From Kitasatospora setae KM-6054 (GTDB lineage: Bacteria; Actinomycetota; Actinomycetes; Streptomycetales; Streptomycetaceae): DNA of 64,000 bases. Positions 33,107 through 41,497 of the stretch are shown piece after piece (the first letter of the stretch is position 1; the number at the start of each line of letters is the position of its first letter). The position numbers and the translations under genes were made by a program. The notes below the pieces were generated by a model. The model made no database searches and had not been told where the DNA came from. It saw nothing but the letters and a program-made list of their open reading frames with translations. The stretch is taken from contig NC_016109.1 of assembly GCF_000269985.1 (NCBI RefSeq), positions 3,596,001 through 3,660,000 on the forward strand, read 5' to 3'.

Positions 33107-33403
33107 GTGCCCAACCCCGCCCGTCCCGTGATCCGCGCCGTCCCCCACCCCGACCCGCTCAACCCGCTCGGCATCACCATCGCCTGCCCACTGTGCGACG
33201 CCGCCCGCGACTGGCCCCTCCTGAACATCCGCGCCCACGTGTTCGTTCGATGCCGCTGTGCCCACGAATGGCACGAGCCCGACCTCACCCGCGACTACTT
33301 CGATCAGCACTTCACCGACCCTGAAAACGAGTGGGACGACTTCAACACCGCCATGCGGGCGCTCGCATTCGACGGCCTTCTCGCCGGAGTGATGTGGAAT
33401 TAA
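33107..33403 (+). CDS. Small hypothetical protein with a Cys/His cluster
   Basis: 98 aa, start GTG 33107 with GGAG six bases upstream, the same spacing as the two genes before it. CPLCDAARDW and VRCRCAHEWHEPD form a probable zinc ribbon. The tail is acidic and ends MWN. Similar small proteins occur beside DUF2637/MobC genes in Streptomyces elements; function unknown. Confidence 0.6.
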   Translation: MPNPARPVIRAVPHPDPLNPLGITIACPLCDAARDWPLLNIRAHVFVRCRCAHEWHEPDLTRDYFDQHFTDPENEWDDFNTAMRALAFDGLLAGVMWN

Positions 33404-33728
33404 CGGGACGCTCGCCGCGCCCCCGGCTGACGCGCAGGTCAGCCGGGCTCTGCGGGGACCTGACCACGACCGCCAACCTCGAATCGAAGGCTGGCTGCAC
33501 TCGGCCCACCCGTCGAGCGGCGGGGATGCATCCAAGTGGCCTTCCATAACTGCCACTTGGGGGCCTTCGGCGGCCAAGTCTGACCGCTTGAGGCGTGATG
33601 CTGATCGCTCGCCGATTGCATCGATCTTCGATCGGAGCGTGTGCTACGTTCCGTAATCCAACCGAAAATAGGCGACCCCGGCGGTGCTCCAACACCCCGG
33701 GGTCCGGCACCAGGAGCGGTAACTCCCG
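33404..33728. other. Intergenic region with a hairpin before the HTH gene
   Basis: About 325 bp. A 9-bp stem CCAAGTGGC/GCCACTTGG with an 11-nt loop (33532-33560) may end the upstream transcript. Downstream is a more AT-rich stretch (GTGCTACGTTCCGTAATCCA) that probably carries the promoter of the next gene. No gene seen. Confidence 0.4.
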
Positions 33729-34685
33729 ATGCGTGTCCATCGTAGCGCCCACGTGCGCAACTTCACCGTGCTGCCCAACGCCATGCTGCAGTACCGGCAG
33801 CTGTCCTACACCGCCCGCGGCCTGCTCGCGGACCTCCTCTCCCGCCCCGACGGCTGGCGCGAGGACGGCCGGCACATGGCCGACACCAGCCCCCAGGGAC
33901 GCGGCGCGATCCGCAAGGCCCTGAAGGAGCTCACCGACGCCGGCTTCTACCGCGTCGAGAAGATCCGCATGCCCGACGGCACCATCCGCACCGAGACCCA
34001 CGTCTATGACACCCCGCAGCTCGCACTGCCGGGTGCCACCCGTCCGGTCTCCGGTGAGGCGACCACCGGTGATGCTGACGCCCTAATTGAAAGTACCCGG
34101 CACAAAGAACCCTCCCTCCCCACCGGCCCCGCGAACGACCAGGCGACCGCCGACCAGGCGGGCGAGAAGCTGGGAGGGCGGGAGGAGGAGCACCAAGACG
34201 CCAAAAACCCTCCGGCGGTGCCGGACGAGCAGGCCAGCGAGGCGGTCGCCACGCTGTTCCGGGTGATCCGGACCGAGCCGCGCCTGCACCTCGGCGAGCC
34301 CGAAGCGCGCAAGCTTGCGCCGCTGGTCGTCCAGTGGCTGGAGCGCGGCGCGACCCACGCCGACCTTGCCGCTGCCCTCCTGCTCGGCCTGCCCATCCCG
34401 GTCCACTCGCCGGTGGCGGTGCTGCGCAACCGCTTGGAGCGCAAGATGCCACCCGTACCGGCCCCTGTGCGCCCGGTAGCGGCCCGGTACGCCGAGTGCG
34501 CCAAGTGCCACGACCCCGTGCCCCAGCCGGGCATCTGCCGCCCCTGTGCGGGCCTCGCAACCCGCATGCTCACCGTCGGCGGAGGCGAAGCGGTGACCCG
34601 CAACGGTGCCGCACGCGCCCGAGCGGCACTGCGTACAGCGAAGACGGTCGGCCTGAACCTGGGCGGCCTGGCCACCGCCGGGTAG
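33729..34685 (+). CDS. Winged-helix element protein (replication initiator-like)
   Basis: 318 aa. N-terminal winged helix FTVLPNAMLQYRQLSYTARG then LLADLLSRPDGW and RGAIRKALKELTDAGFYRVE resembles plasmid/phage replication-initiator and regulatory HTH domains of actinobacteria. The middle is a low-complexity linker. The C-terminal part has a zinc ribbon (CAKCHDPVPQPGICRPCAG). Start ATG 33729 with AGGAG 12 bases upstream. Common in DUF2637/MobC elements, where its role in replication or control is not established. Confidence 0.7.
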   Translation: MRVHRSAHVRNFTVLPNAMLQYRQLSYTARGLLADLLSRPDGWREDGRHMADTSPQGRGAIRKALKELTDAGFYRVEKIRMPDGTIRTETHVYDTPQLALPGATRPVSGEATTGDADALIESTRHKEPSLPTGPANDQATADQAGEKLGGREEEHQDAKNPPAVPDEQASEAVATLFRVIRTEPRLHLGEPEARKLAPLVVQWLERGATHADLAAALLLGLPIPVHSPVAVLRNRLERKMPPVPAPVRPVAARYAECAKCHDPVPQPGICRPCAGLATRMLTVGGGEAVTRNGAARARAALRTAKTVGLNLGGLATAG

Positions 34686-34754
34686 GGAGCATCTTCACCG
34701 GGGAGGAGTGCCAGGCCAGGCCTGCGAAGCGACCGTCCGGGTTGGCCAGCCCCG

Positions 34755-35840
34755 TCAGAGTGCTGCTGAAGCGAGCGCGTTCTGCTTGAGGCGGAGGTAC
34801 ACGGGTTCGTCGCCGAAGAGGTCGGGCTCGGGGGTCAGCTGGATACCCGTGACCTCCTGCACGCTCTCGGCGACCGTCCTGGATGCCTCGGCGAACGCGC
34901 CGGCGGTGGCGTGGCCCTCGGCGACGAGCGTGAAGTGCTTGGTCGACATCCGGATGCCATGGGCGATCGGCTGGCCGAGAGCGAACCCGGCGGCCTTGAT
35001 CAGCCAGCTGGCACTGACTCTGGTCAGGCCGTCGGGGAAGGCGTTCACGGGCGCCTGTTCGGCCCGGAGCTTCTCGGCCTGCTTCTCGTCGACGACAGGA
35101 CTGAGGAAGACGCTGCCGACGTTGCGGTTGTCGCTGTCTCCAGGGTCGAGGACCATGCCCTTGCTGCGGCGCACGGTCAGGACGGCGGCAGCCGCGTCGG
35201 CAAGGAGGACCGGCGTTCCCTTGGGGACGTCGAGGACCCTGGCGACCATCCCATACGTGATCGGGGTGCTCAGCTCGGACCGCCGGAGCCGGAACGTCAC
35301 CGTGAGGAGCGTCCAGCGGGTGGAGTGCTTGAAGATGCTGGTGCGGTGGCCGAGTCGGCAGTCCTCGGCCGAGAGCGTGACTTCGCGGCCGGTGACCCAG
35401 TCCCAGGCGGTGACGCGCACGAGGATGTCCGCGACTTCCTGCCCGTAGGCGCCGACGTTCTGGACCGGGGTGGCGCCGACGGTGCCGGGAATGCCGATCA
35501 GCGTCTCCATGCCGGTCAGGCCGTTGGAGATGGTCTCCTCGACAAGGTCCTGGAGCATGTGGCCGACCTGGACGGTGACGGTGACCGCCTCGCTGTCTTC
35601 ACCGCGCTCGAACGCCACGCCCTGGGTGGCCATGCGTACGACGGGCACGCCGCACCCGGCGTCGGCCACGAGGATGTTGCTGCCGCCTCCGAGGACCAAG
35701 GGCCGGGCGCCCTCCCGACGGGCCAGGCCAACGACGTCGGGGAAGTCGGCGGGGTCGGTCAGCTCGGCGAGGACTACGGCGTTGCCGCCGATGCCGAGTG
35801 TGGTGAGCGGAGCCAGCGGGACCTGTGTGCGGACGTACAT
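34755..35840 (-). CDS. MurB paralog (UDP-N-acetylmuramate dehydrogenase family) on the element
   Basis: 361 aa, MYVRTQVPLAPLTTLGIGG at the start, with GAGGAA before the ATG. FAD-binding VLGGGSNILVADAG and the substrate segment GIPGTVGATPVQNVGAYGQE are intact, as are a serine in NVGSVFLSPVV (where housekeeping MurB has SAGSFF) and a C-terminal Glu (LTPEPDLFGDEP). It is clearly divergent from the chromosomal murB at 15870-16910. It lies beside the regulator at 35872-37203, divergent from the tailoring cluster, so it may reduce an enolpyruvyl- or similar sugar-nucleotide in that pathway, or give resistance. Both are inference. Confidence 0.85.
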   Translation of the reverse strand: MYVRTQVPLAPLTTLGIGGNAVVLAELTDPADFPDVVGLARREGARPLVLGGGSNILVADAGCGVPVVRMATQGVAFERGEDSEAVTVTVQVGHMLQDLVEETISNGLTGMETLIGIPGTVGATPVQNVGAYGQEVADILVRVTAWDWVTGREVTLSAEDCRLGHRTSIFKHSTRWTLLTVTFRLRRSELSTPITYGMVARVLDVPKGTPVLLADAAAAVLTVRRSKGMVLDPGDSDNRNVGSVFLSPVVDEKQAEKLRAEQAPVNAFPDGLTRVSASWLIKAAGFALGQPIAHGIRMSTKHFTLVAEGHATAGAFAEASRTVAESVQEVTGIQLTPEPDLFGDEPVYLRLKQNALASAAL

Positions 35841-35871
35841 GCGGTTCCTCGGGTGCGTGCGGAAGTCCAGG

Positions 35872-37203
35872 CTACGCGGCCAGGACGGCGCCGATCTCGT
35901 CTGTGACGTCGTGCGCCAATGGGCTGTCGGAGTGCTCGAACTCGTCGCGTAGGCCGGCCAGCCGCTGTCTGGCGCGGCCGGAATCGAGATACGAGCGGAG
36001 ATCGAGGGCCTGGCGGGTGGCCTCGGCGGCACCGTCGAGGTCGTGCCGCCGCAGCCGGGCTTCTGCCAGGGACATCGTGTGCAGCAGCCGGTTCCGGGGC
36101 TGCTCGTCACCGAACAACTGCAGGCCGCGCAACAGGTGGCGTTCGGCGACCTCGGGACGGCCGAGCTCGAGCCATGCGCGGCCGGCGTCGGCGGCCAGGA
36201 CAGCCGGTGTCACCCAGTAGGCCCACGAGGGTGTGCCGCTGTCTGCTGCGGACTCGACCAGGGCAGCCGCCTCGTCGAGGGTCCGAGCGCAGTCGTCCAG
36301 GTGGCCCAGCTGGGCATGGGCACGGGCCTGCCTGGTGGCGAGGAGGGCGTGGACCGCGCCGCCGGGTGCGCCTCCGACGCCCTGACGGGCGATCTTGATC
36401 AGGCGAAGCGCCTCGTCGTGCGCACTGCGCCAGGTGGCCTGGTAGCTCAGGCAGGAGACGATGTTCGCCCCGAGCGCGCGGTTGTTGGCCGTGTGCGCGG
36501 CGCGGAGTCCGAAGAGGAGGTAGCGCTGGCCGAGGGCGTTGCGACCGAGGTCGCAGGCGAGCCAGCCGGCCAGCTGGGCGAGTTCGGCGAGCACGCTGTG
36601 GAGGCGTTGCCCTATGGCCGGATCGTAGGTGCCGTTGCGGGCCAAGTGTGCAGCCCAGTTCAGGTCTTGGGTGATCCAGTCCAGCACCAGCGGGCCGCCC
36701 TGGGCATCGTCGAGCCGACGGAGCTGGGCGACGCGGTCAGCGAGGACGTCGATCGCCTGGGGGCTGATCGCCTCGCCAATGGGCCGCCCTGCAACCGGCG
36801 CGTCCGGTGTCGTCAGCCAGTCGACGGCCGGGCCGATGAGTCCCTGACCGGACAAGGGCGGCGACACACCGAGGCCGGGACGGAGGGGGCCCGCCGTGAA
36901 CGCTCCGAGTCCCTCCCAGGTACCGCCCTGCGACCACGGCTGCTGCAGCCAGCCGTCGGCACCAGGCGCGGTGGCTTTCGCCGGCCACAGGGCCTCGGCG
37001 GTGATCGTCTCCCTCAGATGGTGCGAGAGGATCGACGCGACGATCTGCGGAAGCGATCCGCGTGGCGTGGAGCCCTTGAGCCAGCCGTAGGGCGCTTTCG
37101 GGCTGATGCTGTTCGGGCGCACGCGGTTGATCTCGCGTGCCAGTTTGTCGGGCGACCAGCCGAGTCGCTTGAGGCAGTCGCCGAGAACAGACCCTTCGTC
37201 CAC
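35872..37203 (-). CDS. Putative pathway regulator with TPR-like C-terminus
   Basis: 443 aa, GTG start. The N-terminal about 65 residues (LGDCLKRLGWSPDKLAREIN and WLKGSTPRGSLPQIVASIL) look like an XRE-type helix-turn-helix of the streptomycete regulator class. The remainder is alanine-rich and helical with TPR-like repeats (GTYDPAIGQRLHSVLAELAQ; LRLIKIARQGVGG; AEARLRRHDLDGAAEATR). Transcribed divergently from the small membrane protein and epimerase operon. The shared upstream region has five CTGACC-type repeats that could be its operator. Confidence 0.65.
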   Translation of the reverse strand: MDEGSVLGDCLKRLGWSPDKLAREINRVRPNSISPKAPYGWLKGSTPRGSLPQIVASILSHHLRETITAEALWPAKATAPGADGWLQQPWSQGGTWEGLGAFTAGPLRPGLGVSPPLSGQGLIGPAVDWLTTPDAPVAGRPIGEAISPQAIDVLADRVAQLRRLDDAQGGPLVLDWITQDLNWAAHLARNGTYDPAIGQRLHSVLAELAQLAGWLACDLGRNALGQRYLLFGLRAAHTANNRALGANIVSCLSYQATWRSAHDEALRLIKIARQGVGGAPGGAVHALLATRQARAHAQLGHLDDCARTLDEAAALVESAADSGTPSWAYWVTPAVLAADAGRAWLELGRPEVAERHLLRGLQLFGDEQPRNRLLHTMSLAEARLRRHDLDGAAEATRQALDLRSYLDSGRARQRLAGLRDEFEHSDSPLAHDVTDEIGAVLAA

Positions 37204-37288
37204 AGGTGACCTCGAAGTCCGATGCGGCTGAGAGATTCGACGCCAACGTACAGCAGCCCTCGGAGCCGCCCTCCGTCATTGGGTGAAT

Positions 37289-37323
37289 CTGACCATTCTG
37301 ACCAACACCTGACCTGACTGACC
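37289..37323. repeat. Tandem CTGACC repeats upstream of the regulator
   Basis: Copies of CTGACC/T begin at 37289, 37298, 37309, 37314 and 37318, about 85-120 bp before the regulator start. Spaced near one helical turn for the first three. Candidate operator for the divergent control region (37204-37510), which otherwise holds no gene. Confidence 0.45.
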
Positions 37324-37510
37324 ATCACCAGCCCTTCCCGGCCGAGGTTGCGGTGCGTGATGGTTTCGACACGCCCCGGCCGCCAAGGCGACGAGCCTCG
37401 CCACCGGCCGACCGTTGGGCAGCGCGCCTTGATCTGCGCGCATCTCATGTCGTTCGCACTCGACAGCCGTGGCTCTTCGGGGCCGCGCACGGAACTTCGA
37501 GGAGAAGGTG

Positions 37511-37723
37511 ATGATCCACATCTTGGGCGGAACGCGGGGCCGACGACGCCGCAGTGCGGCCCGTGACCCGATCGGCTCGGCTCTCACCGGCCTGTGGGCC
37601 CTCGGCCATGTCCTGTGCCTCGCCCTGCTCGGGACGGCCGTCCAGCACCAGCTCGCCACGTCGGCCCTCAGCCACACCACGGCGCTCGACGGCACCCACC
37701 CGCGCACGCCGCACACGTCCTGA
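37511..37723 (+). CDS. Small single-pass membrane protein
   Basis: 70 aa. A basic N-terminus (GGTRGRRRRSAARD) precedes one hydrophobic helix (LTGLWALGHVLCLALLGTAV) and a short polar tail. ATG 37511 has GGAGAAGG directly upstream. First gene of the plus-strand cluster, 54 bp before the epimerase. No family recognised. Confidence 0.55.
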   Translation: MIHILGGTRGRRRRSAARDPIGSALTGLWALGHVLCLALLGTAVQHQLATSALSHTTALDGTHPRTPHTS

Positions 37724-37777
37724 CCGTCCGGCGCCGTCGATCCAGACATCAACGACAAGACCCTTGGGGGGACTTCA

Positions 37778-38770
37778 ATGGAGCAAAAGGCAACACCAGG
37801 ACGCGCCCCGACGCGGGCGGTCGTCACCGGAGCCGCCGGCTTCATCGGCTCGCACCTGGTCGACGCCCTCCTTGGCGAGGGTGCCACCGTCATCGGCGTG
37901 GACCGCCGCGACCCTCGCACCGACCCCGGTGCGGCGTCGAACCTGGCGGGAGCCCTCGACCACCCCGGCTTCACCTTCGTCGCCGCCGACTTGAGGACCT
38001 GCCCGCTCACGGCACTGTTCCTGCAGGCCGACGCGGTCTTCCACCTCGCGGCGCTGCCGGGCGTCCGCAGCTCCTGGGGCGAGCGGTTTGCCGAGTACAC
38101 CGCCTGCAACGTCTTCGCCACCGAGCGCGTGCTGGCCGCCTGCGAGGACGTCCGCGTTCCCCGGCTGGTCTACGCGTCCTCCTCCAGCGTCTACGGGACC
38201 ACGAGCGGCGGCGCGACCGGCGAGGAGATCGTGCCGAACCCCGAGTCGCCGTACGCGATCAGCAAGCTTGCCGGCGAACAGCTCTGCCTGGCCCACGCGG
38301 GCAAGGCCACCTCCACCGTCACCGCGGTGGCACTTCGCCTGTTCACGGTCTACGGCCCTCGCCAGCGCGATGACATGCTGATCGGCCGCGCACTCACGGC
38401 GGCGCTCGGCGGCCCCGCCCTGAACCTCTACGGCGAGGGCAGCCAGCGCCGGGACTTCACCTACGTCGGGGACGTGGTCCGAGCCGCCATCGCCGCCGCG
38501 ACCGCCCCGATCGGCACGACGGTCCTCAACATCGGTACCGGTGTTACCACCACCGTGCTGAACGTGCTGGCCGCCGTCGAGGAGCTGACCGGCCGACCCG
38601 TGCCAGTCAACCGGCTACCCACCCAGGCCGGCGACGTCGAGGCCACCCTCGCCGACAACTCCCGGGCGGTGGACCTCCTGGGCTGGAAGCCCCGCACCGC
38701 CCTCACCCAGGGCGTCTCGCGCCAGCTCGCCCACCTCAACGCCAACTCCCCGCAGCCCGTGGGCGCCTGA
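37778..38770 (+). CDS. NAD-dependent epimerase/dehydratase (extended SDR)
   Basis: 330 aa. Rossmann motif VTGAAGFIGSHLVDAL (about residues 16-31), and catalytic Ser/Tyr/Lys in YASSSSVYG and SPYAISKLAGE. Family members act on NDP-hexoses, for instance as 4-epimerases or decarboxylases. PRQRDDMLIGRALTA and GSQRRDFTYVGDVVRA are the usual C-terminal sugar-nucleotide segments. A GGGGGG ribosome site precedes the ATG. First enzyme of the cluster; probably makes or isomerises a sugar for the glycosyltransferase-like protein downstream. Confidence 0.88.
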   Translation: MEQKATPGRAPTRAVVTGAAGFIGSHLVDALLGEGATVIGVDRRDPRTDPGAASNLAGALDHPGFTFVAADLRTCPLTALFLQADAVFHLAALPGVRSSWGERFAEYTACNVFATERVLAACEDVRVPRLVYASSSSVYGTTSGGATGEEIVPNPESPYAISKLAGEQLCLAHAGKATSTVTAVALRLFTVYGPRQRDDMLIGRALTAALGGPALNLYGEGSQRRDFTYVGDVVRAAIAAATAPIGTTVLNIGTGVTTTVLNVLAAVEELTGRPVPVNRLPTQAGDVEATLADNSRAVDLLGWKPRTALTQGVSRQLAHLNANSPQPVGA

Positions 38771-38804
38771 ACGATCCTGCCCCGTCGTTCCCACCGGAGG
38801 AATC

Positions 38805-39773
38805 GTGTTCGTCACCACCGCGGACAGCGCGAACGCGCTGTTCACCCGTGCCGGCAAGGCCATCCTGAGCCAGGGCCGCAGCGTCGCACCGCGCGGCATG
38901 GCCACCGCCGAGCTCATGGGTGCCTACCTCAAGCTGACCAACCCGGCCGCCCGGATGGTCCACCTCGGCCCGTACCGGGTGCTGAACCCCGCGTTCGCCG
39001 CCGCCGAGACCGTGTGGATCCTCTCCGGCTCCAGCGCCGACTGGATCCACGACTTCAACAGCCGCCTGGCCGGCCTCACCGACCACGGCGCCCTCCAGGG
39101 TGCCTACGGTCCGCGCCTGCGGCGCTGGCATGGGCAGTTGGACCAGCTCGACTACGTGCGCCGCCAGCTGACCCGGGACAACGAGAGCCGCCGCGCCGTC
39201 GTCCAGATCTTCGACCCCGGCCGCGACACTGCCGGCCACAAGGACGTGCCCTGCACCCTCGGATACCGCTTCTACCTGCGGGAGGGCCGCCTGGAGATGC
39301 ACACCAGCATGCGGAGCCAGGACGTGTGGCTCGGCCTGCCGTACGACCTGATCACCACCACCGTCCTGCACGAGCTGATGGCCGGATGGCTCGGCGCCGA
39401 GGTCGGCGACTACCACCATCACGTCGACTCCCTGCACCTGTACGCCCAGCACCAGGACACGGCCTGGAGCCTCGCCGCCGACGCGCCCGCCTCACCCGCG
39501 TGGCAGCCGCTCGGCATCCCGTGGGATGACTTCGACCTGATGCTGAAGCAGGTCACGGTGGGTGAGGCCGTCGGCCACCCGGTCTGGGACGGCTTCGCCG
39601 CCGTCCTGGCGAGCTACCGGCTGTGGAAGGCCGGTCGCCGCGACGAGGCCCGTGCCAGGGCCGCCGAGGCGACCGGGCCGCTGCCCGAGACCCTGGCGCT
39701 CTGGTACGACCAGCGCGAGCAGAGGATCCCGCTCGCGGCCATGCCCATCCCGGCGATCCCAGTGAAGAGGTGA
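38805..39773 (+). CDS. Thymidylate synthase-like protein, predicted (d)CMP hydroxymethylase
   Basis: 322 aa, GTG start with GGAGGAATC. ThyA fold: nucleophile Cys150 in KDVPCTLGYRFYL, phosphate-binding Arg170 in TSMRSQDVWLGLPYDL, and HVDSLHLYAQH at the C-terminal nucleotide site. At the position where dUMP-specific thymidylate synthase has Asn (LPFN) this protein has Asp181 (LPYD). In T4 dCMP hydroxymethylase, and in MilA-type CMP hydroxymethylases as a family, Asp at this position goes with cytosine preference. The usual His after the Cys is Thr here. It also carries about 50 extra C-terminal residues. Predicted to use methylene-tetrahydrofolate to make 5-hydroxymethyl-(d)CMP. Confidence 0.8.
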   Translation: MFVTTADSANALFTRAGKAILSQGRSVAPRGMATAELMGAYLKLTNPAARMVHLGPYRVLNPAFAAAETVWILSGSSADWIHDFNSRLAGLTDHGALQGAYGPRLRRWHGQLDQLDYVRRQLTRDNESRRAVVQIFDPGRDTAGHKDVPCTLGYRFYLREGRLEMHTSMRSQDVWLGLPYDLITTTVLHELMAGWLGAEVGDYHHHVDSLHLYAQHQDTAWSLAADAPASPAWQPLGIPWDDFDLMLKQVTVGEAVGHPVWDGFAAVLASYRLWKAGRRDEARARAAEATGPLPETLALWYDQREQRIPLAAMPIPAIPVKR

Positions 39774-39778
39774 CCAAC

Positions 39779-41497
39779 GTGGCCGCGAACCGCAACATCG
39801 TGCTGGGCCTGTGCTCCTACACCCACGACTCTGCCGCCGCCCTGCTCGTCGACGGCCGACTCGTCGGCTTCGTCGAGGAAGAGAGGCTCAGCGCCGTCAA
39901 GCACGACAAGAGCTACCCGGCCAAGGCCGTGGAGTGGCTCCTCGACGAAGCGGGCCTGACCATCGCCGACATCGGCACCGTCGCGTACAACTTCACCCCG
40001 CACCACTACCTCCGGGCAATCCCCTCCGCCCTCGCTCACACCCTGCGACCGGCGACGGCCGCCAGGGCCCTGCCCCGGGCCCGCTCGTTCACCCAGGTCG
40101 CCGCCAACACCCGCCGACGCCTTGCCCGCCTGGCCGACATCTTCCCGGACGCCGAGGTGCAGCCCGTCCTGCACCACCGCGCCCACGGGCTGTACGCCTT
40201 CGCCGCCTCCGGCTACGAGGAGGCCGCCATCCTGGTGGTGGACAGCCTCGGCGAGACCCAGACCACCACCATCGGCCATGCGCGGCAGAGCGCGGCCGGC
40301 TGCTCATACCGGATCGTCCACGCGCTCGACGACCCCGCTTCCCTCGGCTACCTGTACGGCGCCGTCACCGAGCATCTCGGCTGGCGGCGCGGGGACGAGG
40401 AGGGCACCGTCATGGCGTTGGCCGCCCTCGGCGACCCGAAGCGGTTCCGCTCGCTGTTCGCCAAGGCCGTCCGGCTCACCACCAACGGCTTCGCCCTCGA
40501 TCACCGGCTGATCGGCCTGCGGGTCATGGACCGCCGCTACCCGCGGCTGACCGCAGCCTTCACCGCGCTCACCTGCCCGCCCCGCCGACCGGAAGAGGAA
40601 GTCGCCCCGGTCCACGCCGACCTCGCCGCCGCTCTCCAGGAACGCACCGAGCAGGTGATGCTGCACCTGGCGCGGATCGCCCGCGAACGCACGAGTGCCC
40701 GGCTGCTGTGCGTGGGCGGCGGGGTGGCGATGAACTGCGTCAGCATCGGGAAGATCATCGCCTCCGGGCTGTTCGACGAGGTCGCCGTGCCGCCCGCGCC
40801 CGGTGACTCCGGCACCGCGATCGGCGCCGCTGCTACGGTCCACCTCGACCGGCACGGTGACCTCCCGACCGGGCTGGCGCGGGCCTGCTACCTCGGCCCG
40901 TCCTTCCCCGGCCTGGAGCTGCCGGCCGAGCCACGGCCGGGGATGACCGCCCAGCGCCTGGACGACCCGGTCGGCTTCGCGGCCCGCGAGCTGGCCAAGG
41001 GCACGATCATCGGCCTGTTCCAGGGTGAGCTGGAGGCAGGCCCGCGTGCTCTCGGGCACCGTTCGATCCTCGCCTCGCCGCTGCGGCCCGGCGTCGCCGA
41101 CCGGCTCAACGCCACGGTGAAGTTCCGCGAGCCGTTCCGGCCGTTCGCCCCCGTGGTCCTGGCCGACAAGGCGGCGGACTACTTCACCCTCGGCCAAGAG
41201 GCCCCGTTCATGTCCATGGCCTCCCCGGTCACCGACCTGGCCCGCCAGGCGATCCCGGCCATCGTCCACGCCAACGGCACTGCCCGGGTGCAGACTCTCT
41301 CGCCCAGGGACAACCCGCTCCTGGCCGACATCCTGACCGCCTTCGCCGAGATCACCGACGTGCCGGTCCTGATCAACACCTCCCTGAACGTGAAGGGCAA
41401 GCCGATCTGCGGCACCCCGAAGATGGCGCTGGACTGCCTGGCCGAGTCCGGGCTGGACGCGCTCCTCATCGAGGACTGGTGGGTGACCAAGGCATGA
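39779..41497 (+). CDS. Carbamoyltransferase, NodU/CmcH/TobZ family
   Basis: 572 aa, GTG 39779 with GAAGAGGTGA upstream. N-terminal ASKHA-type domain begins VLGLCSYTHDSAAALLVDG with the metal-binding HHRAHGLYAFAASG. C-terminal YrdC-related half contains FQGELEAGPRALGHRSILA and VLINTSLNVKGKPI. These enzymes transfer carbamoyl from carbamoyl phosphate through carbamoyl-AMP to hydroxyl groups of sugars, antibiotics or nucleosides. It follows the hydroxymethylase by 5 bp, so 5-hydroxymethyl-pyrimidine or a sugar hydroxyl is the likely acceptor. Stop overlaps the next start (ATGA). Confidence 0.92.
   Translation: MAANRNIVLGLCSYTHDSAAALLVDGRLVGFVEEERLSAVKHDKSYPAKAVEWLLDEAGLTIADIGTVAYNFTPHHYLRAIPSALAHTLRPATAARALPRARSFTQVAANTRRRLARLADIFPDAEVQPVLHHRAHGLYAFAASGYEEAAILVVDSLGETQTTTIGHARQSAAGCSYRIVHALDDPASLGYLYGAVTEHLGWRRGDEEGTVMALAALGDPKRFRSLFAKAVRLTTNGFALDHRLIGLRVMDRRYPRLTAAFTALTCPPRRPEEEVAPVHADLAAALQERTEQVMLHLARIARERTSARLLCVGGGVAMNCVSIGKIIASGLFDEVAVPPAPGDSGTAIGAAATVHLDRHGDLPTGLARACYLGPSFPGLELPAEPRPGMTAQRLDDPVGFAARELAKGTIIGLFQGELEAGPRALGHRSILASPLRPGVADRLNATVKFREPFRPFAPVVLADKAADYFTLGQEAPFMSMASPVTDLARQAIPAIVHANGTARVQTLSPRDNPLLADILTAFAEITDVPVLINTSLNVKGKPICGTPKMALDCLAESGLDALLIEDWWVTKA

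Noticed and set aside
38805..39773. Ordinary thymidylate synthase (thyA) as the call.
   Set aside because: The base-contact Asn is replaced by Asp, PCH is PCT, and the gene sits in a tailoring operon; a hydroxymethylase-type function fits better.
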